NCBI RefSeq assembly: GCF_000001735.4
Contig: NC_003074.8
Location: 8,246,101 to 8,310,100 of the forward strand
Length of the DNA: 64,000 nucleotides
DNA from: Arabidopsis thaliana
Lineage: Eukaryota; Streptophyta; Magnoliopsida; Brassicales; Brassicaceae
Reading direction: 5' to 3'
Part shown: positions 43,967 to 55,425 of the stretch, piece after piece
How positions within the stretch are numbered: the stretch's first letter is position 1
Layout of the letters: every line of letters starts with the position of its first letter
Notes under the pieces: model-generated
The model's database searches: none
The model's input: the letters and a program-made list of their open reading frames with translations, nothing else
What the model was told of the DNA's origin: nothing
Position numbers and translations under genes: made by a program

Positions 43967-46900
43967 TAACTTTGGTGTTCTAGATTGGTTTGCTTTGTAA
44001 GAGCTTGGTCAGCACTGTTATTTAATAAGAGATCTATGGATTATGGATTATGTAGTATCATCTGTCTATTTATATATGAGGCCGGATTGTCGTCGAGTCA
44101 GAATCGACGTTCGTTTTCACGTGACTTGACGATTCTTGCCTTCTTGGGTTGACTATTCTTTCCTTTAATACCCTTTCTATTTTTTTCTATTTTTTTTTGT
44201 TATTTTTATGCATTAATGATACATTGTTGTCATCCAGGAAGATTCCACGTGGTGCACAAACCAAATTTGATTGTTCGCACATCTTAACCTTTTCTTAATT
44301 GTGAAAAAAAAAAAAACTTTTCTTAATTATGTAACTAAAATTTAATTAGTCTTTGACTCCAGAGTGATCTTAATTGTAACTTATGTAGAAGAAGTTGTAA
44401 CTCGTAATATCGATGGTCTAGGATTATAAAAATCTTCACAACAGTGATTAAAAATATCTAAAACATTATAATCATAGGTTCGCAAATATTGAGGTCTGAG
44501 TCCATAGAATAGAAAAAGCATAACCAAAGTAATTAAGTACCATTTAATTATGCCCAATCCCGTAAGTCCTACGCGTCCAATAACGACATGTATACGATGT
44601 ATTTATTAAAATAATAACTGATGAAAATAAAAATGATCTTTAACAAGTTGTCAAAAATATAGGGTATATTCAACAAAAAAGCAAAATTTAATTAAAGTTT
44701 TCTATGTATAGGATATATAAAGCACATCATTCTTGCAAATTATTGCTACGCAAATAGACTTAAACCAACTAATGGTGGTGTAGTAGTTGAACGTATCATT
44801 TTGAGTTAGAAAAATGTCCAAAATTTCACGATTCTTCACACTCTCAAGTATTTGTGTGGACATAGAGAGAGAGAGTAACAAATAATATATAAAGTGATTG
44901 GTCACTTCATATTTATATACTATTTTATAGCATCTCATTTCTCTTAAAATAAATTATGTTTGTTTCATTCTTTTTACTAATTTGTTTCATTCTTTTTACA
45001 AATTAAGATTAAAAAAATGAAATAATTAACTCGCCCTCTAGAAATGGAGTAAAACGCAAGATTGTTCAAAATTACTGATTTATATATATCTATCTCGCTT
45101 TATATCTTGTATATGTCAGATCAATGTTTTTATGTCTGATTATGTTTGCATTTTCTTTTACCTAATTTATGAGATGTCTCTTTTGCCTTAATCTTTTCAA
45201 TGAGGGATGGGATTCTGATTTGCCAAAACTGGAATATTATATTTTGTTCGAACTTTACAGTTGATGTTACATGAGTTCTGATTCCGGAGCTATCTTTAAA
45301 CATTTTATTAGTGTTTTGTTTTTTCCTTTTATAGTACAACATCTACAGTGTTTTTAATTCGTATCATATTTTTAACAGTGATCAAGGGAATTTTTAATAA
45401 CTCGCTTATTAATTGAAAAAATTGCTCCGTTATGTTTTAGTTTACTCATAGTTTCCCTAGTCATAACCTAGTAATATCAACATTCAAACAAATCTAGAAA
45501 AAAACGAATCTTTTATATGAGATATTACTAAGCTAATAATAGCTTCGAGGGTTTGGTGGCTAAACAGTCAACTCTTTTATGGTAACTTTTAACAATTATT
45601 AGTCAAATGTGTTTTCTAAAACAGTATGATGATTAATTGGTATCAAACTGTTTGCAAAACACTTTTCTAAACATGACTCCGATTTGGCAATTTGGTCGAT
45701 GTGGAATGTCGTAATAAAGTTTCTTTTAAAGATTACCCTTAAATTATAATATAAACCTAATCTTGGTCAAACGATGCCACATTTGATACAAATTCCCTTT
45801 AGACTAAGCAATTTAGGAACTGAAACGATATATTTTCTGGCAAACCTCTTTGATTTTAGTGAGTAATAATATTAAGAAACTAATCCACCTTAATTCGTAA
45901 AAATGTCTTCGGCCATTCTACATCCAAGATCCGAGTTTGCAAGATATACGTATATTGCATATCAGTAAAAGCTGTATATGTTTATAACTAACCTTTCATA
46001 TGGAATTTTTTCACATCTAACAAAAAGAAAAGATACTGTGAATCAAGGATACGAGTCCAGTTAAGAAGATTTATAAGCAGAATTTATAAAGAAAGCATCC
46101 AAAATTGTTGTTTTTGTTAACAAAGGTAATTCGAAGCTTTTGGCCTATGACACTTTTTCTGTCCCGGATCAGTCCTTGGTAATACTTATTCAAACGTAAA
46201 CAATCCTTCCTAAACGTAAAACTTCGCTGATCAAGAATTCAACCTCTCCCCAAAACAAAACAAAAAATTGGTTAGTGTAATGTGTTTTAAATAATTAATT
46301 AGTATATGTTGTAGAACAGTGGACAATACTTAGCAAACCATGTAATAAATAAAGAAATAGTGATAATTTGTGTTTTATTCAGAAATACCCGTCGTAACAT
46401 CAAAACATTACTTATAATCTTATTATATTATCTTTGACACACAATGACACAAACCTATATTTTAGTAGTCACCTTGCACCATTCGTATTCATTACATGTG
46501 CAACCGACCATAATCTGTTATTATTCGAGATTTTGAGTCTTCTAATATATTTTTGGTAAAAGTTACAATTTTTTCTATACACCCATTAACCTCTACTTTT
46601 GGGATATTGTAACTTGTAACTAAAATGATGATATAAAGTGGATTATAAGCAATGTGATAAAGAAGATAGTGGAATAGCGAAATGCAACTACCTTGGTACG
46701 TTAGTAGTTGGGGCCGACAACAACAGTTCAAGAATGTTCGTTAATCGTGTTATTGGGCTTGGTTTAGGGCCCATTCGGTTTCTTATCATATTGATACTGT
46801 AAAGTGTTTACTATGCCACTCTATAGAAGCTACTACTCTCTTTAACAATTTTTTTTAATGTTAAAGTAGTTGTAGGAGATTTTCTCGTATATGTTGTGTT

Positions 46901-48399
46901 GGCCTCTATATCGTATCAAAGGTCTCTCCCAATTGATATTTTTGTTATTTCTTAGATAGAATTGATATCATGACTCAAGTTTTAATTTTTTCATTCACTC
47001 GAAAAAAAAATTGATTTGAGTCCAGAAATTCTTTTGTTTCAAATCCAAATGGATTTTCCGAACGACAGAAAATGTTGCCGATTATACATAAATAATTTAA
47101 GAAAATCATGTAAATACATTAAATTTTTTTAACTGATATGACTATAAAATCATAAAAATGACTAGAAAATATACAAATAATATGACCACGTACCATGAAT
47201 GTGTAGCTATCGCCTTACGCCTAACACCTTAGTCAAATTTGAATGCTTACTGGACTTTGTTTTCTTTCTTTTTTGATTTGACTATAAATAATCTTTTTAT
47301 ATTTGCCTATTTCCATATAAAAATTTGAATCACTAAGAATTGAAATTCTGGAGCTTCCACTGACCGAAGGGAAAATATTGAGGAATATAAATCATTTTAG
47401 AAAACTTGTTTATTTTTATATGAAGTATTAGTAATTATTCGAATAATTATATTATTATTTTTTGTGTCAATTTATGGAAATCATTTAGCAACTGATATCA
47501 AAAGCAATTATTCTTGGGTTACTTTTCTGATGTCAATATTGAAATCAATTAATTTATTCATTTTCGGTACGTGTAAGAAGTTTAAAGTATTTTACCACAA
47601 AAAAATGAAGTTTAAAGTAAAGCCAAAAGAGATACAATGTCCAGGTTTGAAGTTTAAAATAGAGCCAAAAACTTTGAACACGTGCGGGATATCAAATAAT
47701 CAGTTATGCATAGTTTTGGATGGGCTTAAGAAAGAATAAATAATTTTGTGTCCTACTGGACTCAGGATGCATGTGATGATGTGTAGTGTTCTAATAGAAT
47801 TTAGTTGCGTATCCGTTCGAATAATTATTTTCAACACCTCCTACTTTTGTTACATTGTTTTAAATGACTATTGACAAAATAAAAGTAAATGTAAATAACT
47901 AAAACAGAAAAGATGTGAGAAAAACTAGGAAATTCTTTTTTTTGAAGAATTATTAAATTTGCTAGATTTGGATAATCGATTCAACATTTGGAAAAGAAAA
48001 AAAATATCTAAGGATGGTTGAAAGATAGTTTATGATCAAACTAGCCAGGATTTTAGAGGGGTCATCAGTTTTCTGAACATTTATATGTTGTTTTCCGATA
48101 ATACTATAAATTTGATCAACTAATTAGATGACTTAAAATAATGTAATTGGGATAATGTTTAAGAAAATATTAGGTAACTCATATAATTTAAGAGTTATAA
48201 TTTGGTTATAATTTGCACCAAATTTGAAATATATTTCTACTATAAGATAACTAGAAATAGTGAAGAAAAAAACAAAGGAAACTAGAAAAAATGAAAAAAT
48301 GGCACATGAAGTATCTTTTTTGTTTGAGAAAGAAGTTGAAAGCAGATAAAGCCAAATTATCTTCTAAACATGAGATGGCTCGAAATTATTTGTTGTTTG
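43967..48399. other. Gene-poor region between ERF98 and ERF1
   Basis: ERF98 promoter at the left. Small frames such as 44702-44938 and 45130-45342 (minus) and 47464-47739 (plus) show no family features. A GGGCTTGGTTTAGGGCCC element lies at about 46756-46773. No gene is called. Confidence 0.4.
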
Positions 48400-48428
48400 G
48401 GATTCAAGGGGGCATGTATCTTGAATCC
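48400..48428 (+). promoter_or_regulatory. Palindromic EIN3-binding site of the ERF1 promoter
   Basis: A 29-bp inverted repeat has 9-bp arms GGATTCAAG and CTTGAATCC separated by GGGGCATGTAT. This matches from memory the site through which EIN3 activates ERF1 (Solano and co-workers, 1998). It sits about 1.2 kb upstream of the ERF1 start codon. It ties the ERF1 gene to ethylene perception by receptors such as ETR2 in this same window. Confidence 0.9.
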
Positions 48429-49525
48429 TTCCAACCAACAATTTTCTTTAACCATGCTTTTGGCCAAAAGATTTTCTTTAATAATAATTAATAATAGCTT
48501 CCTAAGATTATAGGATAATGATTTGATATTTTATGTAATCATATTTGCAATACCTAAGCATGAAAATGTTTTGTTGAGTTGATCCAGCAGTTATTTTGGA
48601 ATATGGCTTAATCATTTTCACATCGATCTTGTTATTTCTGTTCGTGAAATGTGAACTTTCGCAGTTATTTGTTTTATTCATAAGTTGTTTTAGATCAAAT
48701 AAGTGGAGTCCACTTAGAAATTATAAGATGGGAATTTTATTTGCATATCAAAATTATCTATAAAAATTTTAGTCAACTGATTTTTAGTTTTCTACTAAAA
48801 TCGCCATCTTATTTTCTTCTAGATTCAATTTGATCTGAATGTGGCATGTAGGTTGATAAAACTTATCAAATAGCATCAAATCAGTATTTTCTAAAACTTT
48901 TTACATCATCATAAATCTTTCACTTATAAAATATAATATCTTGGGTACACCAAAGTAATCCTGATATATACTACAAAATATAACATTTTAGTTGTTTTCA
49001 TATGTGGTTAATCTTTTTTAGGTCGTACATGATTCATAAACCTTACCGTCATAAAAAGAAAAATAAATTATATTTAAACTAAGAAATGTGATATGATGCA
49101 AAAGTGACAAAATTTCGATGAATCATGTGATGATAATACGAAATGATATACCTAACCTACACTGCTCATTCTACATTTGAAGAATATATACCTAAATATA
49201 CATACCAATTCTGGGATAATTACATAATATACAGTTTCATATTAGTCTCACGTAATTACGATTCACGACAGTAAGAAGATTAGTTTAAACGGTACAAAAC
49301 AATTCATATATTACGAAAACATTAAATATCACACGAAGAGAAGAAATATGCAAAACGTCTTTGCTCGAATCTTCGACGAAGCAACATAGTTTTTCATTTG
49401 AGTGTAACATTATTTTTCGTAAATTCCCATTTCACCCTTTTATTACATGACATTTGTCTTTCACTGAGACAGTAAAAACTCAAGTCTAATTTGGACATTT
49501 GCATATACATACTCATTTTTTTCTC
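48429..49525. other. ERF1 promoter region
   Basis: AT-rich, no gene. It links the EIN3-binding palindrome to the ERF1 TATA box. Confidence 0.5.
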
Positions 49526-49536
49526 TATATATATAG
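49526..49536 (+). promoter_or_regulatory. TATA box of ERF1
   Basis: TATATATATAG stands 69 bases before the ERF1 start codon. Transcription starting about 30 bases downstream would leave a short leader beginning near 49560. The in-frame upstream ATG at 49491 would then lie outside the mRNA, supporting 49605 as the start. Confidence 0.6.
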
Positions 49537-49604
49537 ACCATGTCAATCCACTAACGATCCCTAACCGAAAACAGAGTAGTCAAGAAACAGAGTATTTTTT
49601 CTAC

Positions 49605-50261
49605 ATGGATCCATTTTTAATTCAGTCCCCATTCTCCGGCTTCTCACCGGAATATTCTATCGGATCTTCTCCAGATTCTTTCTCATCCTCTTCTTCTAAC
49701 AATTACTCTCTTCCCTTCAACGAGAACGACTCAGAGGAAATGTTTCTCTACGGTCTAATCGAGCAGTCCACGCAACAAACCTATATTGACTCGGATAGTC
49801 AAGACCTTCCGATCAAATCCGTAAGCTCAAGAAAGTCAGAGAAGTCTTACAGAGGCGTAAGACGACGGCCATGGGGGAAATTCGCGGCGGAGATAAGAGA
49901 TTCGACTAGAAACGGTATTAGGGTTTGGCTCGGGACGTTCGAAAGCGCGGAAGAGGCGGCTTTAGCCTACGATCAAGCTGCTTTCTCGATGAGAGGGTCC
50001 TCGGCGATTCTCAATTTTTCGGCGGAGAGAGTTCAAGAGTCGCTTTCGGAGATTAAATATACCTACGAGGATGGTTGTTCTCCGGTTGTGGCGTTGAAGA
50101 GGAAACACTCGATGAGACGGAGAATGACCAATAAGAAGACGAAAGATAGTGACTTTGATCACCGCTCCGTGAAGTTAGATAATGTAGTTGTCTTTGAGGA
50201 TTTGGGAGAACAGTACCTTGAGGAGCTTTTGGGGTCTTCTGAAAATAGTGGGACTTGGTGA
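49605..50261 (+). CDS. ERF1: ETHYLENE RESPONSE FACTOR 1 (ERF1, At3g23240)
   Basis: A single exon encodes 218 aa from [13 protein letters not shown]. The frame is open further upstream to an ATG at 49491, but that lies before the TATA box. The N-terminal third is Ser-rich with acidic patches. The AP2/ERF domain lies at about 82-140 ([38 protein letters not shown]). A basic nuclear-signal-like stretch ([14 protein letters not shown]) follows, then an acidic C-terminal motif ([14 protein letters not shown]). ERF1 binds GCC boxes and integrates ethylene and jasmonate signals in defence. It is a direct target of EIN3, whose known binding palindrome is present upstream. It is larger than ESE1 and ERF98 but has the same C-terminal motif. 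Confidence 0.97.
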   Translation: MDPFLIQSPFSGFSPEYSIGSSPDSFSSSSSNNYSLPFNENDSEEMFLYGLIEQSTQQTYIDSDSQDLPIKSVSSRKSEKSYRGVRRRPWGKFAAEIRDSTRNGIRVWLGTFESAEEAALAYDQAAFSMRGSSAILNFSAERVQESLSEIKYTYEDGCSPVVALKRKHSMRRRMTNKKTKDSDFDHRSVKLDNVVVFEDLGEQYLEELLGSSENSGTW

Positions 50262-53200
50262 AAGATTAGGATTTGTATTAGGGACCTTAAGTTTGAAGTG
50301 GTTGATTAATTTTAACCCTAATATGTTTTTTGTTTGCTTAAATATTTGATTCTATTGAGAAACATCGAAAACAGTTTGTATGTATTTTTGTGATACTTGA
50401 CTTTATCAATTTCAAGTTAGTGTAAAAGTCTTTGTCTCTTACTATTCAACTAGTAAGAAAACTCTCATTTTTCTTATTTATCGTAATGAGGATTGTCTTT
50501 AAGCATGTGCTATTAGAGTATTCAAACATGTTTTAAGTTAACATAATAATTTTTTTGCACAAAGCCTACAAATAGTGTAAGATGGTCATAATCAATTGCT
50601 CATAACAATATACAAAGACAGTTCTTTTTATTGTTCTGTAATATATGAGTCCATGAGTATTGAGGAGCGACTCTATATAGTAGTATAATTTATTTTTGTT
50701 AATCATTAATTAGGAGCCACCTAAATGGCTAACTATAATAATGGAGTATAAGTTAAAGTGTTTTAATTTTGTTTCAAATAGACCACAACTGAAAAAGATG
50801 GTCAGGTAGTGTAATGAAAATCTTGACTTCTTTCGGATTAGGTGGCAACTTCTAGAATTTTTGTGCTATTTTACATATATTTTTAATTCATGATTTAAAG
50901 TAGCTATGGATTTTCTTGTGACTTTCTAAGGGAATTATCTAAGAATAATTGAATAAAAAAGATTTAAATATGCAGAAACTTGAACTTTTTTTTTGCAATG
51001 AGATGCATCTGTAACTAGAACTTTTGTCCGATAAAACGTTTTAGGTAAAAAAAGTAGTCACATAATCACATTATTGTTTTGGTAGTTGAGGTCACCAGAA
51101 CGATCTGTCATAACTTTTGGGTTTGCTTGCGTATGGGTCATGACCAAGTGCATTGTAATCAAAATTTAGCCGGTAAATAGTATTATGGTAATGACATATT
51201 AAATCAACTCATAGATTTCTTTATAATATTTTAACCTGTAAAATCTAATCTTAATATTCAATTATTCACTAAAGACAAACCTGTAAACTTTTGAATGAAC
51301 TAATGTTAATTTTGATTTTTTTTTTATCTGATGATTTGGAATAATAATTAACAATCCTATCAATATTCCCCATCTCTAGTAATAGGAAATAGTATAACAA
51401 TTACTGATTATAGAAAAATTCTATAAAATGCCACACATTCAAATTTTGTTGTAAGAAATATCACTATTAGTTTAATGTTCCAAAAATACCACCAAAAGTT
51501 TTGATTTTTCAAAAATACCACAAACACCATACTTGATTTTCAAATGTTCAAAATTTTTAATTTTAAATTTAGGTTAACTATTTTAGATAACTTAAGTGAT
51601 ATTTTTGGAATATAATGGTATTTTTGGAAAACCAAAATTTAAGTGTTGTATTTTTGAGAAAAGTTTAAAATACTGTTAATAAAATAATTTGCAGTTATAA
51701 AATTCTATATTAAATTTCAGCAACATAGTAGTATATCTTTATATATAATTTCATTTTAAGATAACATAACATCTACTAGTAGTAAATTGCCAAATTGATA
51801 CATGAAACATCATATAAGCATTAAAAAAGGTATGCAATTTTATTTCAGCACGTGTTTATTTGAACGTCGGCGAATTGCAGAACAAAACAGAAAAGATTAT
51901 TTGTTTTTACGATGGTGGACCAAGTGGTCAATATTTTGCTGGGGGACATATCAAAAAGAGCATAGATTTAAAATAAAATAAATTGTATGCAATATAAAAA
52001 TAGATGAAAAAGGGCATAAGCTATGTAAATACTCTGAACTATTACTGTTCATCGACTATAATGCTGATGTGGTTTGATAGCTTTATCCATTATCCACAAT
52101 GGTTAAATGAATTTGGTCAAAAAATCATAAGAACTTAGTATTTTACAAAACCTCATTTGCATGAGAAACAAACAATAACATTAAATCATATACACTTTAC
52201 ACTTAAGTACTCCACAGAACATGGACTTGGTCCGATTCTTTCCCTTCAACAATTAACAGTGACGAATTTTTGTATATCAATATTTTTCTACTAAAATTTC
52301 TAGATCCATAACTATAATCATTATATAGGTCCTACAATAATTAAAATATGTTATCCAGTATTTTCGGCGTTGACCATTGCGCTGTTAAATTTTCAATATT
52401 TTATGTTCCAAAAAAAAAAGTGTTCACAAACTTTGAAGACAAGTTGAATTGGAAAAAGGGAGATAAATATTGAATAACAAAACTAAATTTTCAACATATT
52501 TTAAATCAATTATCTTAGATGGACGTTTAAAATATCAACTTTGTACAAGTTTTATAGCTAAATGAACAACAAGCTTCATTATGTTAAGTTTTAAAACCAA
52601 AAATATATATAAAAAATGTATCGTAAGTTTGTTTAGACGTGCATGCTTCAAGCATGTTACAACATTCTGTCTTGAATTTATTATCTTGGTGCAATTGAGG
52701 AATTCACCTCCCATAGTATGTACTTCTTACAGTCGAGTGTCAGATCTTTGTTTTTGCCATTCTTATATTTGGTTTCTAAAACTATTAAAACAAGCTTTAA
52801 TTGAATCCACTTCACTCTTTCATTAATCTTACTTTATCAATTTCTTGTCAGCCCATGCTAAAGTCCATTATCTATTTTCTAACTGATAGGCCCATGTGAT
52901 TAGTACAACATACAATTGTTGATATTTCAACTGGATTCACTAAGCCTTGTTTGCTTTTAACATTTGTTTTTGAGTTTGCTTATTATAACAGGATTTCTTC
53001 CAAAATGAAATTATAATTTTAACAATGATTTTTTGTTATTTCTTTTTTAAACTTTAACAGAAAACATAAAGAAAAGGAGAGCCATTGGTGCTGAAGGTTT
53101 TTCTAAAGAAAATTTTCATTCACCAAGTAATGATCTATTTCTATAAAGAACTTTTGTTTTTGAAGATGTAGATGCAATGAAGTATGTTGGAATTCGCATT

Positions 53201-54280
53201 AGTAAAAGAATCACCATCCACAACGAACTCGAACCTAGCTTGGTATAGTTGGTATATGGTTATTGGAAACCAAATCAAAATTGATTTACTAATTTTTTTT
53301 TTTTTTTTTTTCATTACACCGTTTTCTTGTATTATTACTACACAAAACTGTGACGTTAGCAAAATAAAACTGTTTTAAAACCAAACTTGGACCTTTTCTT
53401 ACGTTACATAAACGTAAATGTAATGGATGCTCCATTTTTCACTTGTTAGACTTCCACATTTAACGACCAATTCTCGACACGAGAAATTATTTATTCAGGA
53501 GGCCAAGAGCTATTATAAAGAGTTTGGAAGATATTTCGACTGATCATACAAAAAAATGTTATAAGATATTTGCTTGTTTTTTTAAAAAATTACTCGCATA
53601 TGAACCAATCATATAGTCACTCTCGATGTGTCAAAAGTAAATGCTACTTTTTTTTGTTTTTTGTTTTTTTTCACAAACAAAATGTTAATATAATCTCCAA
53701 AAAAACGTTTAAAACGAATCTAAAAATCAGCAAAAAAAAATCAATCTCCAAAAGAATGCTAATTTTCTCTGGTTTTCTGTTTGATTTTGATACCAACAAA
53801 CTTACATTTAACATGTTTTCTTTCCTCTATGCTGTGTAGGGCATGTATATTCGTTAAATTAAAGTGCGGCAAATTAAATGACGTTGAAAATATGGTACGA
53901 AAAATACTATAAGTAAATAAGATCAAATGTTTGGGGATATATCAGAACGTATCTCTCAAAATTTGAGGATACATATCCGGTACCTAGTCCAATACATAAT
54001 ATTGGTTTTAATTATTTTGTATGTTTATCATCATAATATTTTCCTTAGCAATAGACACAAAATAATAATTCATAAGAAAAACTGAAATTTATTGCAAAAT
54101 TGCAAAACGACAGTTTACTTTAATTAGACATAAAATGAACCTTTTTTTGTTGTTTTAATTTGTATGGCGTATGCTTTATATGCTTGAATGCGTCTCGCAT
54201 TTTTACGTACAAAACTGCTACGCGTAGCAAAATTTATAATTTAGCTCTATAACCTCTGACTTAATCTTATTCTTCGATGG
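50262..54280. other. Gene-poor region downstream of ERF1
   Basis: ERF1 3' UTR, then AT-rich DNA. A foldback repeat is listed at 51470-51665. A long oligo-T tract lies at about 53293-53311. No gene supported. Confidence 0.45.
51470..51665. repeat. Foldback repeat with CAAAAATACCA units
   Basis: The left arm carries CCAAAAATACCACC and TCAAAAATACCACAA. The right arm carries their reverse complement (GGTATTTTTGGAAAACC, GTATTTTTGAGAAAAG). The arms are about 75 bp and separated by about 50 bp of AT-rich DNA. This is typical of small inverted-repeat DNA elements in crucifers; the family was not identified. Confidence 0.55.
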
Positions 54281-54784
54281 CTAGAAAAAATCCCTCGCCG
54301 TTGGTCGTATCTCTGGTACTACTGGTGCTTCTTGATGAGTTTCTTCCGCCGCCGCCTCCTCCAACTTAACCTCATTCTTCGATGGCTGGTAGAAATCCCT
54401 CGCCATTGGTCGTATCTCTGGTATTACTTGTGCTCCTTGATGAGTTTCTCCCTCCGCCGCCTCCTCTAACTTGACCTCATTCTTCGATGGTTGGTAGAAA
54501 TCCCTTGTCGTTGGTCGTATCTCTGATATTACTGGTGCTCCTTGATGAGTTTTTCCTGCCACCGCCTCCTCCAACTTGACCTCATTTTTCGATGGCTGGT
54601 TGAGATCCCTCGCCGTTGGTCGTATCTCTAATATTACTGGTGCTCATTGATGAGTTTCTCCCACCACATTTATGCCTGCTCCGTTCGGGTTTTGGGGTAA
54701 AACCGGGTATCCTTGGAGAGAGATTTCAGTCATGTTGAAGATGTTCAGGATGATAATAACCACATAGAACGAAATCCACAACAT
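54281..54784 (-). pseudogene. Secreted tandem-repeat peptide precursor, cut by one in-frame TGA
   Basis: From an ATG at 54784 the minus strand reads a 46-aa peptide ending at TGA (54646-54644). It has a hydrophobic signal-peptide-like start (MLWISFYVVIIILNIF), then EISLQGYPVLPQNPNGAG. The same frame continues beyond that stop as about 3.5 direct repeats of 35 codons (105 bp). The consensus pieces are THQGAPVI, PEIRPTARDFYQPSKNEVKL and EEAAEGE, and the run ends at a TAG at 54283-54281. In unit 1 the stop replaces a Gly codon (GGA in unit 2); the final TAG replaces a Gln codon (CAG). The layout resembles multi-copy signalling-peptide precursors. The RPT and RDF pieces recall CEP-type precursors, but the CEP ending is absent. 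I do not recognise the family. Confidence 0.5.
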
Positions 54785-55379
54785 ACCTTGCTAAACTTTC
54801 CCAAACCTTTAAGGATTATCTTATGGTTATTTATCCATAACATCACAATAACGGCCACGAGGCAGTCACCGGTTCGAACAGATCATCTATCCCAAATAGC
54901 TTGGCATAAATACACCAAAACAAAATCTTTTTAAAATCACTAAAAAAACTTAACATCCCCACTCCAAATAATAAGACTCACAAGCTTCGAATGAAGAACA
55001 GCTTCCGCAACATTGAGGAACAAAGTATGTGTTGAGTTGGTACGTAACACACAAACTTAAGTTCTCTAGCCGTTACGATTAACGAGTGTCTAACTGTCTA
55101 TATCCCTGTATATTCGATAAATAAAGAAATCGTTCATGATCTTCCTCTTCTTCAGACGTTCACTTAGATAAACGTCATTTTTTAGACGTTCTTTTGGAGA
55201 CTATATTAGCATTTGTAATTTTAACTCCTATATATTTATTTTGTTATAAAATTTGGACTCATAAATGATTTTTTCTTTTCTTACAAAAAATAACTCAAAA
55301 TTTTCTAACGACCGCAAGAAAATAGCATTTTAGAATGACTAGATATTGGATTTTTAAACCTTTATAATTACTTAGAAGA

Positions 55380-55385
<6 letters not shown>
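54785..55385. other. Intergenic DNA upstream of the repeat-peptide ORF
   Basis: Presumed promoter of the minus-strand repeat ORF. A 73-codon plus-strand frame at 54713-54934 overlaps it antisense and shows no family features. Confidence 0.35.

Positions 55386-55423
<38 letters not shown>
55386..55423. repeat. (AT)n microsatellite
   Basis: A pure alternating AT tract of 38 bp (19 dinucleotides). Likely length-variable between accessions. Confidence 0.95.

Positions 55424-55425
<2 letters not shown>

Noticed and set aside
45130-45342. Minus-strand frame containing SSGIRTHV
   Set aside because: A motif often seen in spurious plant translations; short, no promoter or relatives evident.
48291-48491. 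66-codon ORF spanning the EIN3-binding palindrome
   Set aside because: The conserved element here is the regulatory palindrome; the frame has no other support.
49491-49604. Upstream in-frame ATG extension of ERF1
   Set aside because: It lies before the TATA box at 49526 and adds Ile/Tyr/Phe-rich residues unlike ERF proteins.
54840-54895. GGTTCGAAC resembling a tRNA T-loop
   Set aside because: No A-box, acceptor stem or cloverleaf can be formed around it.
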